Shown here: positions 37,595-50,756 of the stretch, one piece after another
Layout: every line of letters begins with the position of its first letter
Numbering within the stretch: position 1 is the first letter of the stretch
DNA from: Tricholomella constricta
Taxonomy: Eukaryota; Basidiomycota; Agaricomycetes; Agaricales; Lyophyllaceae
Reading direction: 5' to 3'
DNA length: 64,000 bases
NCBI GenBank assembly: GCA_013368375.1
Contig: JAACJP010000046.1
Span: forward strand, 186,001 to 250,000
The notes under the pieces: model-generated
Databases searched by the model: none
Seen by the model: only the letters and a program-made list of their open reading frames with translations
Told to the model about the DNA's origin: nothing
Program-made: the position numbers and the translations under genes

Positions 37595-37599
37595 TATTG

Positions 37600-39760
37600 T
37601 CGGCAATATTATTGTGCAACATGCACTTACTGTCACCCGGAAGCTCGTCGTGTAGGCCCTGCACTATAGCAATATGCCTGTCGTCAGTATCATTGTCCGT
37701 TCGTTAGATTAACGGAACGATTGACTTGGTTTGTAGAGTTGTGTCGGCGTATAAAACGAGCGTAGTGAGGCCATGGTCGCCACAGGCTCTGAATTGAAAG
37801 AAGGCGTACCGCAGGGTTCTCCTACGTGCGTGCTCGCATTGCGAGTACCTGCCCTAAAGTACAGGGGAACGTCTCGTCAAGCAAGTAATTTTATTGTACG
37901 CCATGCACGCGGCCGATTGTACATACTTTCTGTCACCTGTAAGCTCGTCGTTTCGTAGTTGCGTGCTGTGAGTGGGCGCCCTGTGTCATGCGCACTATAG
38001 TAGGAATGAAAGTATATCAGGGCCGTTCGTTTAAGGAATACGGGCAGCAAACGACGTTCCTGACCTCTTGTCCACAATCTCGTTCCATCGCCTAATCCAG
38101 GCTGATGAGTGTCATGGAATTGCGAGCGTCGGCGTTCCCATGTCCTCCTCAGCTGCAGAAAACAGAAGTTACCACCATGGTCATCGGGGGCGATGGACAG
38201 GCTTCTAAGTAGAATTATCTTCGGATCCTCTGCAGCCCATTCCTCCTGCGTCAGTGAATCATCGGGTATATACTGTCCCGATACTGCCTGATTTCCGTCA
38301 CGAGCAGTGCGATCACCCTCATCTGCTTGCGTCGTGGATCCGCGCGAACGAGGAACGGGTTCTTTCCGACGGAGTAACACGACCCCGCTGCGACGCGTGT
38401 GGGTTGTGCTGCAGATTCTGGTACATAAAGTCGTCGAGGCCATGTTTCTTGAGACGTTTGCTATTGATGGTCGGGAAGGTTCGGGGTAAACTTCCGCCGT
38501 AGTGGTGAGAAATGAGCTGACGGCGCAATGAAGGTGTGGTGGTCTGAAAAGAACGTACCGCGGTCAAAGATCGACTTGAATTCTAAGCGTGGATTTTGAC
38601 GCTGGCCGACTGATTTGTAGTTTACCGGCGTCAGGGCTGATGGTTGTCATGGATGGGTGAACGCCGGCCTGCGAATGAGCGGAATGAGGGCGTAGTGGTC
38701 TTCGAAGGACGTCCCAGGGGCAAAGACGTACATTCGAGTCGAAATCCAAGCGTGATTTTGACGTCCGCCGATTGATACCGTGGTCCACGTTTTTTTCAAG
38801 TATCGTGAGCGTCCTGTACGCGGTGTTGGGCTGATGAGCACCATGGGATTGTGAGCGCCGGCCTGGCAAGGAGCGCAATGAAGGCGTGATGGCTCGAAGA
38901 GGACGTACCGCAGGCATTTTCTCGATTTCTCAGGGTTAAATTCCGTCGTCCGCAAGCGCACCGTGGTCTGAAAAAGGGGGTACCGCGGGCATCATCTTGA
39001 ATTCTACGCGTCGGTTCCGTCGTCCGCAAGGCAAAGTGTAGAATTCGTTGTCTGGTAGGCGTACCGTCGAAATTTACGCGTAGATGTCGTCATGCGCAAG
39101 GGGAAGTGTAGAGCAGCGTTGTCTGGAAGAAGGTGTACCGCAGGCATCTTGAGAATTGGAAGAAGACGTACCACGACGTTCTACTATGCGCGTTCTCGAA
39201 TTCCGCCATTGTCTCCCTTACCGCCCTTGCTTGGCCGTCGCTCGTGAACGCGCTTCCTTCCAAGCGTGTCGGGCTATCAGGTGTGTTCCTAACGTCTTGG
39301 TCACGATTTCCTCCAATCGCTTTATCCATTTGGTCCGGATATCGAGATGTAAGCTCGCATTGACCCCTAAGCACCTCGAAAACGCGTTCTATCACCAAGG
39401 TCCCGGCACTGAATGGGTTCGTCAAGTATCGTGAGCTTTCAGTACGCGGTATCAGAGCTGATGAGTGCATGGGATTGTGAGCGTCGCCGGCCTGCAAATG
39501 AGCGAAATGAAGGTGTGGTGGTCTGAAGAGCAGAAGACATACGTTCGAATTCTGAGATCTGAGCGTCCACCGGTTTTTACTACGAGTGCACATTGCTGCG
39601 TATTTTCGAGGATCGGATGTGTACGAGGCATCGAGCGTCAGGTCGATTTATGAGCGCGAATTTTGTTTTCCGCCGATCGAGGACCGATTTTCAAGGATCG
39701 TGAACATTGTCCTATAGGCAGCGTCGAGGCTGATGAGCGTCGTGGGATTGTGAGCGTCTC
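37600..39760. repeat. Degenerate repeats upstream of GH92, unit C
   Basis: Same as 26910-29070 of unit B, with one substitution noticed (gaattgaaag at about 37793 against gaattggaag) and none seen after that point. Confidence 0.6.
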
Positions 39761-40066
39761 CTCAGCTGAAGGAAAGAAAAGTTGCGGCCACGGTCATCGA
39801 GGGCGATGGATTGACTTCCAAGTACAGCCAATTCCAACGAAACACAGGTGCGTCTCTAGCAGCGCGATCACCCTCATTTGCGTCGGAAGGCTCGGGGTAG
39901 ACTGACGGCGTAGAAAAGGAGATAACCCAGGCGTACGAAAAGTGAACTTCAAAGTAAGTCCTGTTCTATGACGTACTATAATTCTTCCCTCTCAATAACC
40001 TAACCAAATAAGTGTAATCGTTACCCTTTCCGGATTTACTGATGACCGCTATTCCATCTCTCGGCC

Positions 40067-42521
40067 ATGTTCTCCAACCGGAAGCAGCTTTTGCTGCTTC
40101 TCAATATTGCTGCGTTAACGAACGTGCAAGCGTCTCCAAAGAGCGAAGCATTCGACCACGTCAACTTGTAAGTCACATTTTGAGGTTTCGTTAGTGACGA
40201 GTTCAATTGGATGCAAGGCTTATTGGAAATGGAGGCGACACACCTAATGGATCTGGCGGAATGATACCCTCTACTGCGCCTCCGTTTGCTATGACACGCT
40301 GGGTTGCTCAGACACACCAGAATTATGTCTCTGTAACTCCGTACAACTGGACCGCCAGTACGATACATGGTTTCCAGGCTACGAGGCAGCCAGCCATCTG
40401 GATGGGAGAGAGTGGTCCTGTCGTGGTAGTCCCTGGTGTCACCCAGAGAGGTCAACTCAACGTGAAAGCAAAATTCGAAGAGCGCGGGTTGAGGATGCGG
40501 AAGGAGACGGAGAAGATCACTCCGTCGTATTACTCGATAGTGCTCGACGACGGCCTCGGGGGAGAGGTTCATGTGGAACAGTCTGCAAGTATGTGCAGTA
40601 CATGGTTGTCAAAGTTCTCCACTAATTGTTTCGACAGCATCACGGGTTGGCCACCTGCGGTTCACGTTCACAACGAACGAAACGCCGTACATCATCTTGG
40701 AGTCGTCTAGGCCCTCCGTGCTCACGTCAACACCGACGAATATCTCTTTCCCACATGGTACAGTCGCTCTCCACCTTCACGCCAAGTCCTCTCGCATCCA
40801 TGAGATCTGTGGTTCGAATTCGGAGCGTCAAGACTCCATTATTACCCCAACCTCGACCCTTCCGCATGTCGAAGGTTTCAACGGCTACTACTGTGCTCGC
40901 TTCGACTACGAGGACGAGGACGAAAGCTACTCTAACTACGGCGTGGTCCAAAATGCCACGACATACCCAGGTTCCCTCTCAGGCAAAGGCACATTGCTGG
41001 CTGGTTACGCACTGTTCCCATCGCAGAAAGGCAGAGTCGTCGTCAACGTACGCGTCGGAACGTCGTTCATCTCCGTCGACCAGGCACGGCGTAGCATCGA
41101 CGAGGAGATCCCGGATGCATCGAACCTCGAGAACACTGCCCACAAGACCCGCACTGCATGGACGGAAAAGCTCGACAGGTTTGCGCTCGAAGGGGCTACG
41201 GAAGTGCAGAAGGAGGTGTTTTGGACGGGAGTGGCACATGCGCTGCAGGTATCAGTGATTTGTCCTTTTTATGCGGACATGGGTTCACGTTGAGGTTCTA
41301 GTATCCCTCGGAACAGCATGAGCAGGGTGCCTACTACTCTGGATATGATGGAAAGGTGCACCGTGGTCGAGGAATTGGGTCGTATACTGGCTATTCAATT
41401 TGGGATACGTATCGCGCTCAGTGGGCATTCCTCATTCTGTTTGCACCCGAACGCTTGCCAGGTATGATTACGAGTATGTTGGCTGACTACGAGCAGGTAC
41501 GGCGTGGTTTCTTGTGGTTTCAATGGCAATCAATAACATTTGACAGGGAGGGTGGCTTCCGATGTGGAAGAACATTGTTGGTACGTTCAAGTGTTCTTCC
41601 TCGCGACTTCAAAATGACTAGGAATGTAGAAACAAATATCATGGTTTGTTTACTTGTCCAGGCCTTTGAGTCTAGAGCTCAGTATATTCAAGGTCGGGAC
41701 GCACGCGGACTCGCTTATTGCTGAAGCAGTCCTAAAAGGCGTCGAGGGTTTCGACAAGGAACTTGCATGGGAGGCTGTCTGGAAAGACGCAACTGTCCCT
41801 CCCAAGGATGATCTTACCGTACCGTGAGCACTTTTGTCTTTCTCGGGTCAGAATGTTCAGATATCGTCTTGCAGCTATTTCGATCGCGAGGAGGTGGGTT
41901 CTGCGGATTTGTAGACCGGCCAGGTTCTGATGAATGGGATAAAAGCATGTCGATTACGAGGTCCGCGCTGGATTATCATTGGTATACGCTAGCAAAGGCT
42001 GGGTTGCCGATGACGTCCACTCTGAAAGTGCCTCGAGGACTCTCGACTATGCTTGTGCGCGTTTCGACTCCTCTCTTCTCTGTGTTGATCTCAAATTCTG
42101 CCTAGATGATGATTATGCAGCGTACAAACTAGCCGTTGCGCTAGGAAAGCCGGACGACGTAACTTCATTCTTGCTCGAGCGTTCGCTTCGTGCGCCCTTC
42201 ACCCTGTTCAACTCTGGGACTGGTTTCATGGAAGCGAGGAACGCGGACGGGAGCTGGGCAGGACCTGACAATGGCTGGACCGAAGGTTTGTCTACCAGGC
42301 CTCCCCCACGTGGGACGATTTGAAGATGAATTCTTCTCCACGCAGGTGATAAATGGGCGTACTCATTTGACGTCGTCCATGACATACCCGCGCTCATCGA
42401 GAAACGAGGCGGAAATGACAATTTCGTGCGAGCGTTCGTGAACCAACGCAGATCACCATCGATCTCGAGGTGCGAGTTGAACCGAATTGTGGTGGACGGA
42501 GAACTCGTCGAGAGCCAATGA
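40067..42521 (+). pseudogene. GH92 alpha-mannosidase copy C, 3'-truncated with a 29-codon tail
   Basis: No difference from copy B was found: same exons, same intron sequences, same 641-residue reading and same tail ending ELVESQ at 42519-42521. It lacks the C-terminal catalytic block, as copy B does. If expressed, copies B and C would give the same protein. The 690 bp upstream of the ATG are also the same as in copies B and D, so all three share their immediate promoter region. Confidence 0.85.
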
Positions 42522-42722
42522 GATGGCAGAAACGTAAGAAAAAGACGAAAAATGACCCAAGTTTTTCTTAGCCGAGCTCTTTTTTTTGCCATAGTCTCCC
42601 CTCCCCGATGGGGAGACGCTTCACTAAAATGGTTCCGCCTTTTAGGACGGACAACGGACCAGCGTGACCCGGTGACGAGACGTGGTACATCGTAGTCTAC
42701 TTACGTAGTCCCTCCTGTCCGT

Positions 42723-44275
42723 AGTAGTTTGGAAATATACAAGTTCAAGGCTCCTGACGACACGGGCTACAATGGAGTGTTCGAAGCGTACTGCACGTGT
42801 GGTGAGGAGGTGATGGACGAGTAAGAGGTTTCCAACTCCCAAAAATGAGGGTGACGAGGGCAACGCAAGCGACGACGGGGTGTTCCGCACGTGTGGTGAG
42901 AAGGCGAGGTAATTGGCAGATCCAACGACGGCAGACGTGGCATCCACAACGAACAGTGACTGACAGTGCCGGTTGAGGCATTACAGGTCAAAGCGAGGAG
43001 GTTTCCAATCAAGAGTGACGGCTCCTGGCCGTAGTAGACTGGAAATATACGAGTTCGAGGCGCGAGCGACGACGCAGAGTCCAACACATGGAGGCAGTGT
43101 GGCGATGACGGACTGTTCGGGGCGTACGTGCAATGTGTGGCACTGCAATTCGAAATAACGAGGCTGGAGGGCGAGCGCAAGAAGGACAAGGTGAACTAGT
43201 GACTGGTGTACTCGGTGCGGGGTGATCTGCAAACATCAAAGTAGACCACCTCTCAAAAAAATGGTGACGGCAGCAAGGTGACTGGCGAATGACAGCAGAC
43301 GAGCGATCAGCGGACATCGAGGAGGGTGTGGGCAAAGATGAGCTCAAGGCCAACCTGATTCGACAACGAGGCAGCACCCATGTCTGTAACAGCTCTTAGA
43401 GAGGCAGTGACGGCAGACGAGTGATCGACGGACGTCGCAAAATTCAGGCAGCAGGGCATGAGCAAGGAGATGCTCAGTAGTTTGGAAATATACGAGTTCG
43501 AGGCTCCTGACGACACGGGCTACAATGGAGTGTTCGAGGCGTACTGCACGTGTGGTGAGGAGGTGATGGACGAGTAAGAGGTTTCCAACTCCCAAAAATG
43601 AGGGTGACGAGGGCAACACAAGTGACGACGGGTGTTCCGCATGTGTGGTGAGAAGGCGATGGACGGGTGTGGTATGGCAAAGACGTATTAAGAGGTAATT
43701 GGCAGATCCCACGACGGCAGACGTGGCATCCGCAACGAACAGTGACTGACAGTGCCGGTTGAGGCATTATAGTCAAAGCGAGGAGGTTTCCAAACAAGAG
43801 TGTCGGCTCCTGGCCGTAATAGTTTGGAAATATACGAGTTCGAGGCGCGAGCGACGACGCGAAGTCCAAGAGGCAGTGTGGCACAGGTGATGACAGACTC
43901 TTCGGGGCGTACATGCAATGTGTGGCACTGCAATTCGAAATAACGAGGCTGGAGGGCGGGCGCAAGAAGGACAAGGTGATCTAGCGACGGGTGTGCTTGG
44001 TGCGGGGTGATCTGCAAACATCAAATTAGACCACCTCTCAAAAAGTGGCGACGGTAGCAAGGTGACTGGCGAATGACGGCAGATGGCAAATGATGGCAGA
44101 CGAGCAATCAGCGGACATCGAGGAGGGTGTGGGCAAAGATAAGCTCAAGGCCAAGCTGATTTGACAACAAGGCAGCACCCATGTCTGTGACAGCTCTTAG
44201 AGAGGCAGTGACGGCAGACGAGTGATCGACGGACGTCGCGAAATTCAGGCAGCAGGGCATGAGCAAGGACATGCT
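42723..44275. repeat. Internal tandem duplication in unit D
   Basis: Exact counterpart of 32033-33585, shifted by 10,690. The rest of the non-coding part of unit D (42522-50756) repeats the layout of unit C, with the TATA-like motif at 47588-47595. Confidence 0.8.
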
Positions 44276-44819
44276 CTATGCTAGCAGCAAAGTAGTGCTA
44301 TGCTGCCTCGGTGCGGCATGGCTGCAGGGCAATTGGCGGACGTCGAAAAATTGAGGTTAGAGCGAAGAGGTGGAGACAGCGATGATGTGCGGACATTGAA
44401 AGATAGAGGCTGAAGGATATAGGCAAGGAGGGGCTCTAGGCAAAGGTGATTCAGCAACGAGGCAACGTAGCATGGTGGTTGCCAGATGTCGAAAGGTATA
44501 GGCTGGAGGACGCGGGAAAAGAAGGAGACTTGGAGCAACATGACTGACAGCGCTGTGTTGCCTGGATCCCATTTCTAGGAATGCAAAATATCAATATAGG
44601 TATAAGATGGCCCGCAGGACATCAAGTGAACATGGAGCTGGAGGGCGTGATGGCACCGGAGCGATTTGCGGATGTCAAAAAATTGAATTTTTGAAGTTGA
44701 AGAATTGAATGAAGTCCCTGGATATCCGTCAAGGGGAGGCCTTGGGCAAGGGAATATAGTGACTAGCAGCGCTACGCGCTGCCTTGGTGTAGCATAATTG
44801 ATTAACATGCCACAGTTGC

Positions 44820-45460
44820 CTTGATACTGTTCTCGGGAAACACAAAATATCAAATTTGACTTTTCTATGTCAGCGTGCAAATGTCAGATAATGAGCAGGA
44901 TCTTCAGAAAAGGATTTGTAACGTACCCAGTGGACACTGCTTGATACCGTTTTCGGGAAAGCAAAATATCAAATTTGGTTATCCTATGTCATCGTGCAAG
45001 TGTCAGATAATGAGCAGGATCTTCAAAGAATGAACATGCAACGTACCCAGTGGACATTGATAATAGTCTGCTTGATACTGTTTTCGGGAAAGCGAAAGAT
45101 CAAGTTTGATTATTCTATGGCAACGTGCAAGTGTCAGATAATAAGCAGGATCTTGAGAGAAGGATTTGTAACGTACCCAGTGGACACTGCTTGATACCAT
45201 TTTCGGGAAAGCGAAATATCAAATTTGATTATCCTATGTCAACATGCAAGTGTCAAATAATGAGCAGGACCTTGAGAGAAGGATTTGTAACATACCCAGT
45301 AGACACTAATAATAGTCCAGGTACCACCCTTCCGACCTGCGTTGCGCAACCAGTGTCTGCCTCGGTGCAGCCTACACAGAGCTGTTTTTGGGAATGCGAA
45401 ATATCGAATTTGAATATTCTGAGTCAATGCGCAAGTGGCAGATGATGAGCAAGGCATTGG
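44820..45460. repeat. 118-132 bp tandem repeat, unit D
   Basis: Exact counterpart of 34130-34770. Confidence 0.8.
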
Positions 45461-47945
45461 AAGAATGAGCATAAAACATACCATAGACATTGGCAAGCCT
45501 ACTGGCCATCGATGTCGAGCAATGTTTACCGGAATGCGAAATATTTGGTTTGTGAAAGTATTGCCTGTCAAGGACATGTTAGACGATGTCCGTAATGAGC
45601 ATTAACTAGTAGTACATACCTTGCGCAACACGGTCAGGCAATGGTGCTCTGCGGAACACAAAATATGCAATTACGAGAGCAGACACTAGCGCAATGGTGT
45701 CTGAACCAAACAACGGGCAACATACAAAATCAATTTCTGATGATTGCGACCTGCATCAGCCTGCATAAGTCTGCGCCACTGGGTAAAGATCAATCAGCCG
45801 ACAGGTAGACGGTGAGTAATTTGAGAATACACACCATTCGGCACTGACAAAAGTAGCAGTTCGAGTGACTGTCATAAAGACGGTCAGAGGAAAGGCGGGG
45901 AATCTGTGCAACTCTCCAGCTTTTAAACCACGGTGAGCATCGAACATTCCAGCGGATGTAAAATCATCAGCCGATTATTGCAAGGACCCTGCACGGGTCC
46001 AAAATTCGGCTACGGGAACAATGCACGGATTTATGTTTTGCACGTAAGTGGGTTTTCCACGGTTCTCGGTCTCTTGTATCTTCTGTCCAGGGCCATTGGT
46101 ATCTTTCTATTGACGAATACTCTGGAATTACTATGAGATCTGAGCACAAACGGTAATTCAAGCAGGGTGATCGAATTCGAGAATTCTCCGTGTGGCAAGT
46201 GCTCCCTCCAATTCAAGTTTTTTTCTATTTGAACCCTTGCTCCTGCATTCTGAAGCTTTGGTGTTTGGTTTGCGCAGGGTAATGATTTACAGGGCATTGT
46301 ACTCAGGCACTGCACCCTCAATCAAAATCGTCTCCACGCTGCAATCCAACGGCAAGCGGCAACTTGAAGTATCAGGGCGCTAATTAGGGCGCTCTGACAT
46401 CATCACGCTTCTTGAGCCGCGATAGCTCTGTTTCCCTGGAGTATTACAGATTGCAATTTCTAAGTCGCCGTTTCGGTGACTTTGGTGCTGACACTTCTGT
46501 CATCGATCCAGGTTCAACCAAATTCGCCGGTATCAGGGTAATGTCGAGATAAGTTGCCGTTTACACAGTTGTTGCGCCCCCCTAGATTCGACAGATAGTT
46601 TCCGAGGCCGATCATACTCTTTTTCAAGGCTTTTGACCCCTGGTGCCGCGTGAGGAGCTTGGATCCCGATTCAAAACCTAGTCGTTACCCCGCCGGTATG
46701 TACATCTTCGCTGCCGGTTTCTTCTGGTAATGCCACGAGAACAGATTCTCCGTGTAATCTTCTGTGTCCGGTATTCTGCACCCATCTTTCGGGGGCAATG
46801 TCTGTTCGCGATCATTTTGGCATATCTTCACGTAACGTTTGCGGGCGGCATTCATTTTCAATTTCGACTTTTTTCAGCCCGAGGAATGCTTTCGCCGAGT
46901 GGGGAATGACACGCGGGAAGCCCATCCCTTACTTTCGGGGGTGTTCGCCTCCATGGATTAGCCCGTAAATAAGCGCCACTTTGTTTTCCAGAAACATTGA
47001 CTGGTAAGGAACCTGAATCACACCCGTACGACACGTACGTCCCTGCCTGCAATGACTGCCGAAGGCGCCACCAATCATTGTCTCCCCGGGCCCGCGAAGA
47101 TCGAATGGGCGACGCCTCCTTCCCTCCGCGCCAGATTCGATATTTCTCACTTCTCCTCCGCGTCCCTATAACCAATCCACTTTTCGCTTTTTCATCCAGG
47201 GCTTCGTACGTCAACCTAATTCTGCGCCGCCTTTAACCGGTGAATAAGGTCACTCTGTTTTTTAGAAGCACTGCCTTTGCTGCCTTCAAAATTTTATATC
47301 TCGCGTTCCGGGGATCACTGTTCAGTGAACTCGTCGGTCATGAGGTACCATCTAGACCCGGAAGAGCATACTTCTTCACCCCGCAGACTATCGGCGGCGC
47401 CACGGACTTTTGAATCGCCGTCTATCACGCCACCCTGAGCGGCGAATTGGGCTTGAATTCCAGACCCATACGTTTGTCAAAACCTCGCCGTCGATTGTGC
47501 GTGTTCACCCCTGAAAGAGCGCGGACATTCGTAAGTACGTACAATTTTATTTGTTCGTGACTGCTGATCTGATAATTAGCCGAAGCGTATAAAAGGACCT
47601 GTATCCATACGATTTCTGCACCTCTTCCCAACGCCCGTCTTCCGCATGTAGCGGTCCTCTTTCCAACGCGGACGACGAATATCCGCCAGATAAACTTGGT
47701 GTGTCCCACCTTGTCACCGTTGTCGTTTAGTTTACTAATTGGCCCCCCCTGTTGTAGCCTTTATTGTTGCGCCATGATATCAGCGCCCCCTTGATTAGCT
47801 GCCCGGTGCATTTAAATCTTGACCGATCGTTAGAAGTCCTGTTATGTAGCCCTGCTCGTGAGTTGTAGGGCGGGTTCACAACGCGATGCCATGTTTATCT
47901 ATACCCATGTAAATGTATTAGATATGTACGACACTGCATGTATTA

Positions 47946-48284
47946 CAGCCAGATTCATATCGATAGGCCCCTCCAGAAAAAAGGATACATAGGGCGGAGT
48001 CAAAAGTTAGTCCCCGGCCGAACGGCAATGGGCGAGTCGTTCACCGCTTGCTCACTAACTCCAGTTAAACCGCCGTATATGCTTATCGGTAGGCCCTTCA
48101 TTGAGCGCGATATGTGTAAGGCTATTTTTTTGTGCTTTTTGGGTATATGACTGCCTCATACCTGGCAGCGAAATAGTAGTGGGTGATCAGCTGGGACGAT
48201 TTTTCGAGCGTTTCGGACATTGAAACCTACACTCCGCCCTATGTGTATTTTTCTCGAAGGGGCCTATCGATATGAATCTGGCTG
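47946..48284. mobile_element. 339-bp TA-flanked MITE, unit D copy
   Basis: Same element and same insertion point as in unit C (37256-37594), with TA at 47944-47945 and 48285-48286. The shared site means it was carried by the duplication and not inserted twice. Confidence 0.9.
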
Positions 48285-48289
48285 TATTG

Positions 48290-50450
48290 TCGGCAATATT
48301 ATTGTGCAACATGCACTTACTGTCACCCGGAAGCTCGTCGTGTAGGCCCTGCACTATAGCAATATGCCTGTCGTCAGTATCATTGTCCGTTCGTTAGATT
48401 AACGGAACGATTGACTTGGTTTGTAGAGTTGTGTCGGCGTATAAAACGAGCGTAGTGAGGCCATGGTCGCCACAGGCTCTGAATTGAAAGAAGGCGTACC
48501 GCAGGGTTCTCCTACGTGCGTGCTCGCATTGCGAGTACCTGCCCTAAAGTACAGGGGAACGTCTCGTCAAGCAAGTAATTTTATTGTACGCCATGCACGC
48601 GGCCGATTGTACATACTTTCTGTCACCTGTAAGCTCGTCGTTTCGTAGTTGCGTGCTGTGAGTGGGCGCCCTGTGTCATGCGCACTATAGTAGGAATGAA
48701 AGTATATCAGGGCCGTTCGTTTAAGGAATACGGGCAGCAAACGACGTTCCTGACCTCTTGTCCACAATCTCGTTCCATCGCCTAATCCAGGCTGATGAGT
48801 GTCATGGAATTGCGAGCGTCGGCGTTCCCATGTCCTCCTCAGCTGCAGAAAACAGAAGTTACCACCATGGTCATCGGGGGCGATGGACAGGCTTCTAAGT
48901 AGAATTATCTTCGGATCCTCTGCAGCCCATTCCTCCTGCGTCAGTGAATCATCGGGTATATACTGTCCCGATACTGCCTGATTTCCGTCACGAGCAGTGC
49001 GATCACCCTCATCTGCTTGCGTCGTGGATCCGCGCGAACGAGGAACGGGTTCTTTCCGACGGAGTAACACGACCCCGCTGCGACGCGTGTGGGTTGTGCT
49101 GCAGATTCTGGTACATAAAGTCGTCGAGGCCATGTTTCTTGAGACGTTTGCTATTGATGGTCGGGAAGGTTCGGGGTAAACTTCCGCCGTAGTGGTGAGA
49201 AATGAGCTGACGGCGCAATGAAGGTGTGGTGGTCTGAAAAGAACGTACCGCGGTCAAAGATCGACTTGAATTCTAAGCGTGGATTTTGACGCTGGCCGAC
49301 TGATTTGTAGTTTACCGGCGTCAGGGCTGATGGTTGTCATGGATGGGTGAACGCCGGCCTGCGAATGAGCGGAATGAGGGCGTAGTGGTCTTCGAAGGAC
49401 GTCCCAGGGGCAAAGACGTACATTCGAGTCGAAATCCAAGCGTGATTTTGACGTCCGCCGATTGATACCGTGGTCCACGTTTTTTTCAAGTATCGTGAGC
49501 GTCCTGTACGCGGTGTTGGGCTGATGAGCACCATGGGATTGTGAGCGCCGGCCTGGCAAGGAGCGCAATGAAGGCGTGATGGCTCGAAGAGGACGTACCG
49601 CAGGCATTTTCTCGATTTCTCAGGGTTAAATTCCGTCGTCCGCAAGCGCACCGTGGTCTGAAAAAGGGGGTACCGCGGGCATCATCTTGAATTCTACGCG
49701 TCGGTTCCGTCGTCCGCAAGGCAAAGTGTAGAATTCGTTGTCTGGTAGGCGTACCGTCGAAATTTACGCGTAGATGTCGTCATGCGCAAGGGGAAGTGTA
49801 GAGCAGCGTTGTCTGGAAGAAGGTGTACCGCAGGCATCTTGAGAATTGGAAGAAGACGTACCACGACGTTCTACTATGCGCGTTCTCGAATTCCGCCATT
49901 GTCTCCCTTACCGCCCTTGCTTGGCCGTCGCTCGTGAACGCGCTTCCTTCCAAGCGTGTCGGGCTATCAGGTGTGTTCCTAACGTCTTGGTCACGATTTC
50001 CTCCAATCGCTTTATCCATTTGGTCCGGATATCGAGATGTAAGCTCGCATTGACCCCTAAGCACCTCGAAAACGCGTTCTATCACCAAGGTCCCGGCACT
50101 GAATGGGTTCGTCAAGTATCGTGAGCTTTCAGTACGCGGTATCAGAGCTGATGAGTGCATGGGATTGTGAGCGTCGCCGGCCTGCAAATGAGCGAAATGA
50201 AGGTGTGGTGGTCTGAAGAGCAGAAGACATACGTTCGAATTCTGAGATCTGAGCGTCCACCGGTTTTTACTACGAGTGCACATTGCTGCGTATTTTCGAG
50301 GATCGGATGTGTACGAGGCATCGAGCGTCAGGTCGATTTATGAGCGCGAATTTTGTTTTCCGCCGATCGAGGACCGATTTTCAAGGATCGTGAACATTGT
50401 CCTATAGGCAGCGTCGAGGCTGATGAGCGTCGTGGGATTGTGAGCGTCTC
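48290..50450. repeat. Degenerate repeats upstream of GH92, unit D
   Basis: Exact counterpart of 37600-39760 in unit C. It ends about 300 bp before the start of the only complete GH92 gene, so part of it may lie in that gene's promoter. Confidence 0.6.
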
Positions 50451-50756
50451 CTCAGCTGAAGGAAAGAAAAGTTGCGGCCACGGTCATCGAGGGCGATGGA
50501 TTGACTTCCAAGTACAGCCAATTCCAACGAAACACAGGTGCGTCTCTAGCAGCGCGATCACCCTCATTTGCGTCGGAAGGCTCGGGGTAGACTGACGGCG
50601 TAGAAAAGGAGATAACCCAGGCGTACGAAAAGTGAACTTCAAAGTAAGTCCTGTTCTATGACGTACTATAATTCTTCCCTCTCAATAACCTAACCAAATA
50701 AGTGTAATCGTTACCCTTTCCGGATTTACTGATGACCGCTATTCCATCTCTCGGCC

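Larger units (their letters stand above)
31742..42431. repeat. Array unit C (10,690 bp)
   Basis: Longer than B by 1,111 bp: about 776 bp from an internal duplication near 32.0-33.6 kb, about 340 bp from a MITE at 37.26 kb, and small indels. It appears identical to unit D except for D's last 600 bp. Every open frame from 31952 to 41724 recurs exactly 10,690 bp further on with the same translation. Confidence 0.92.
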
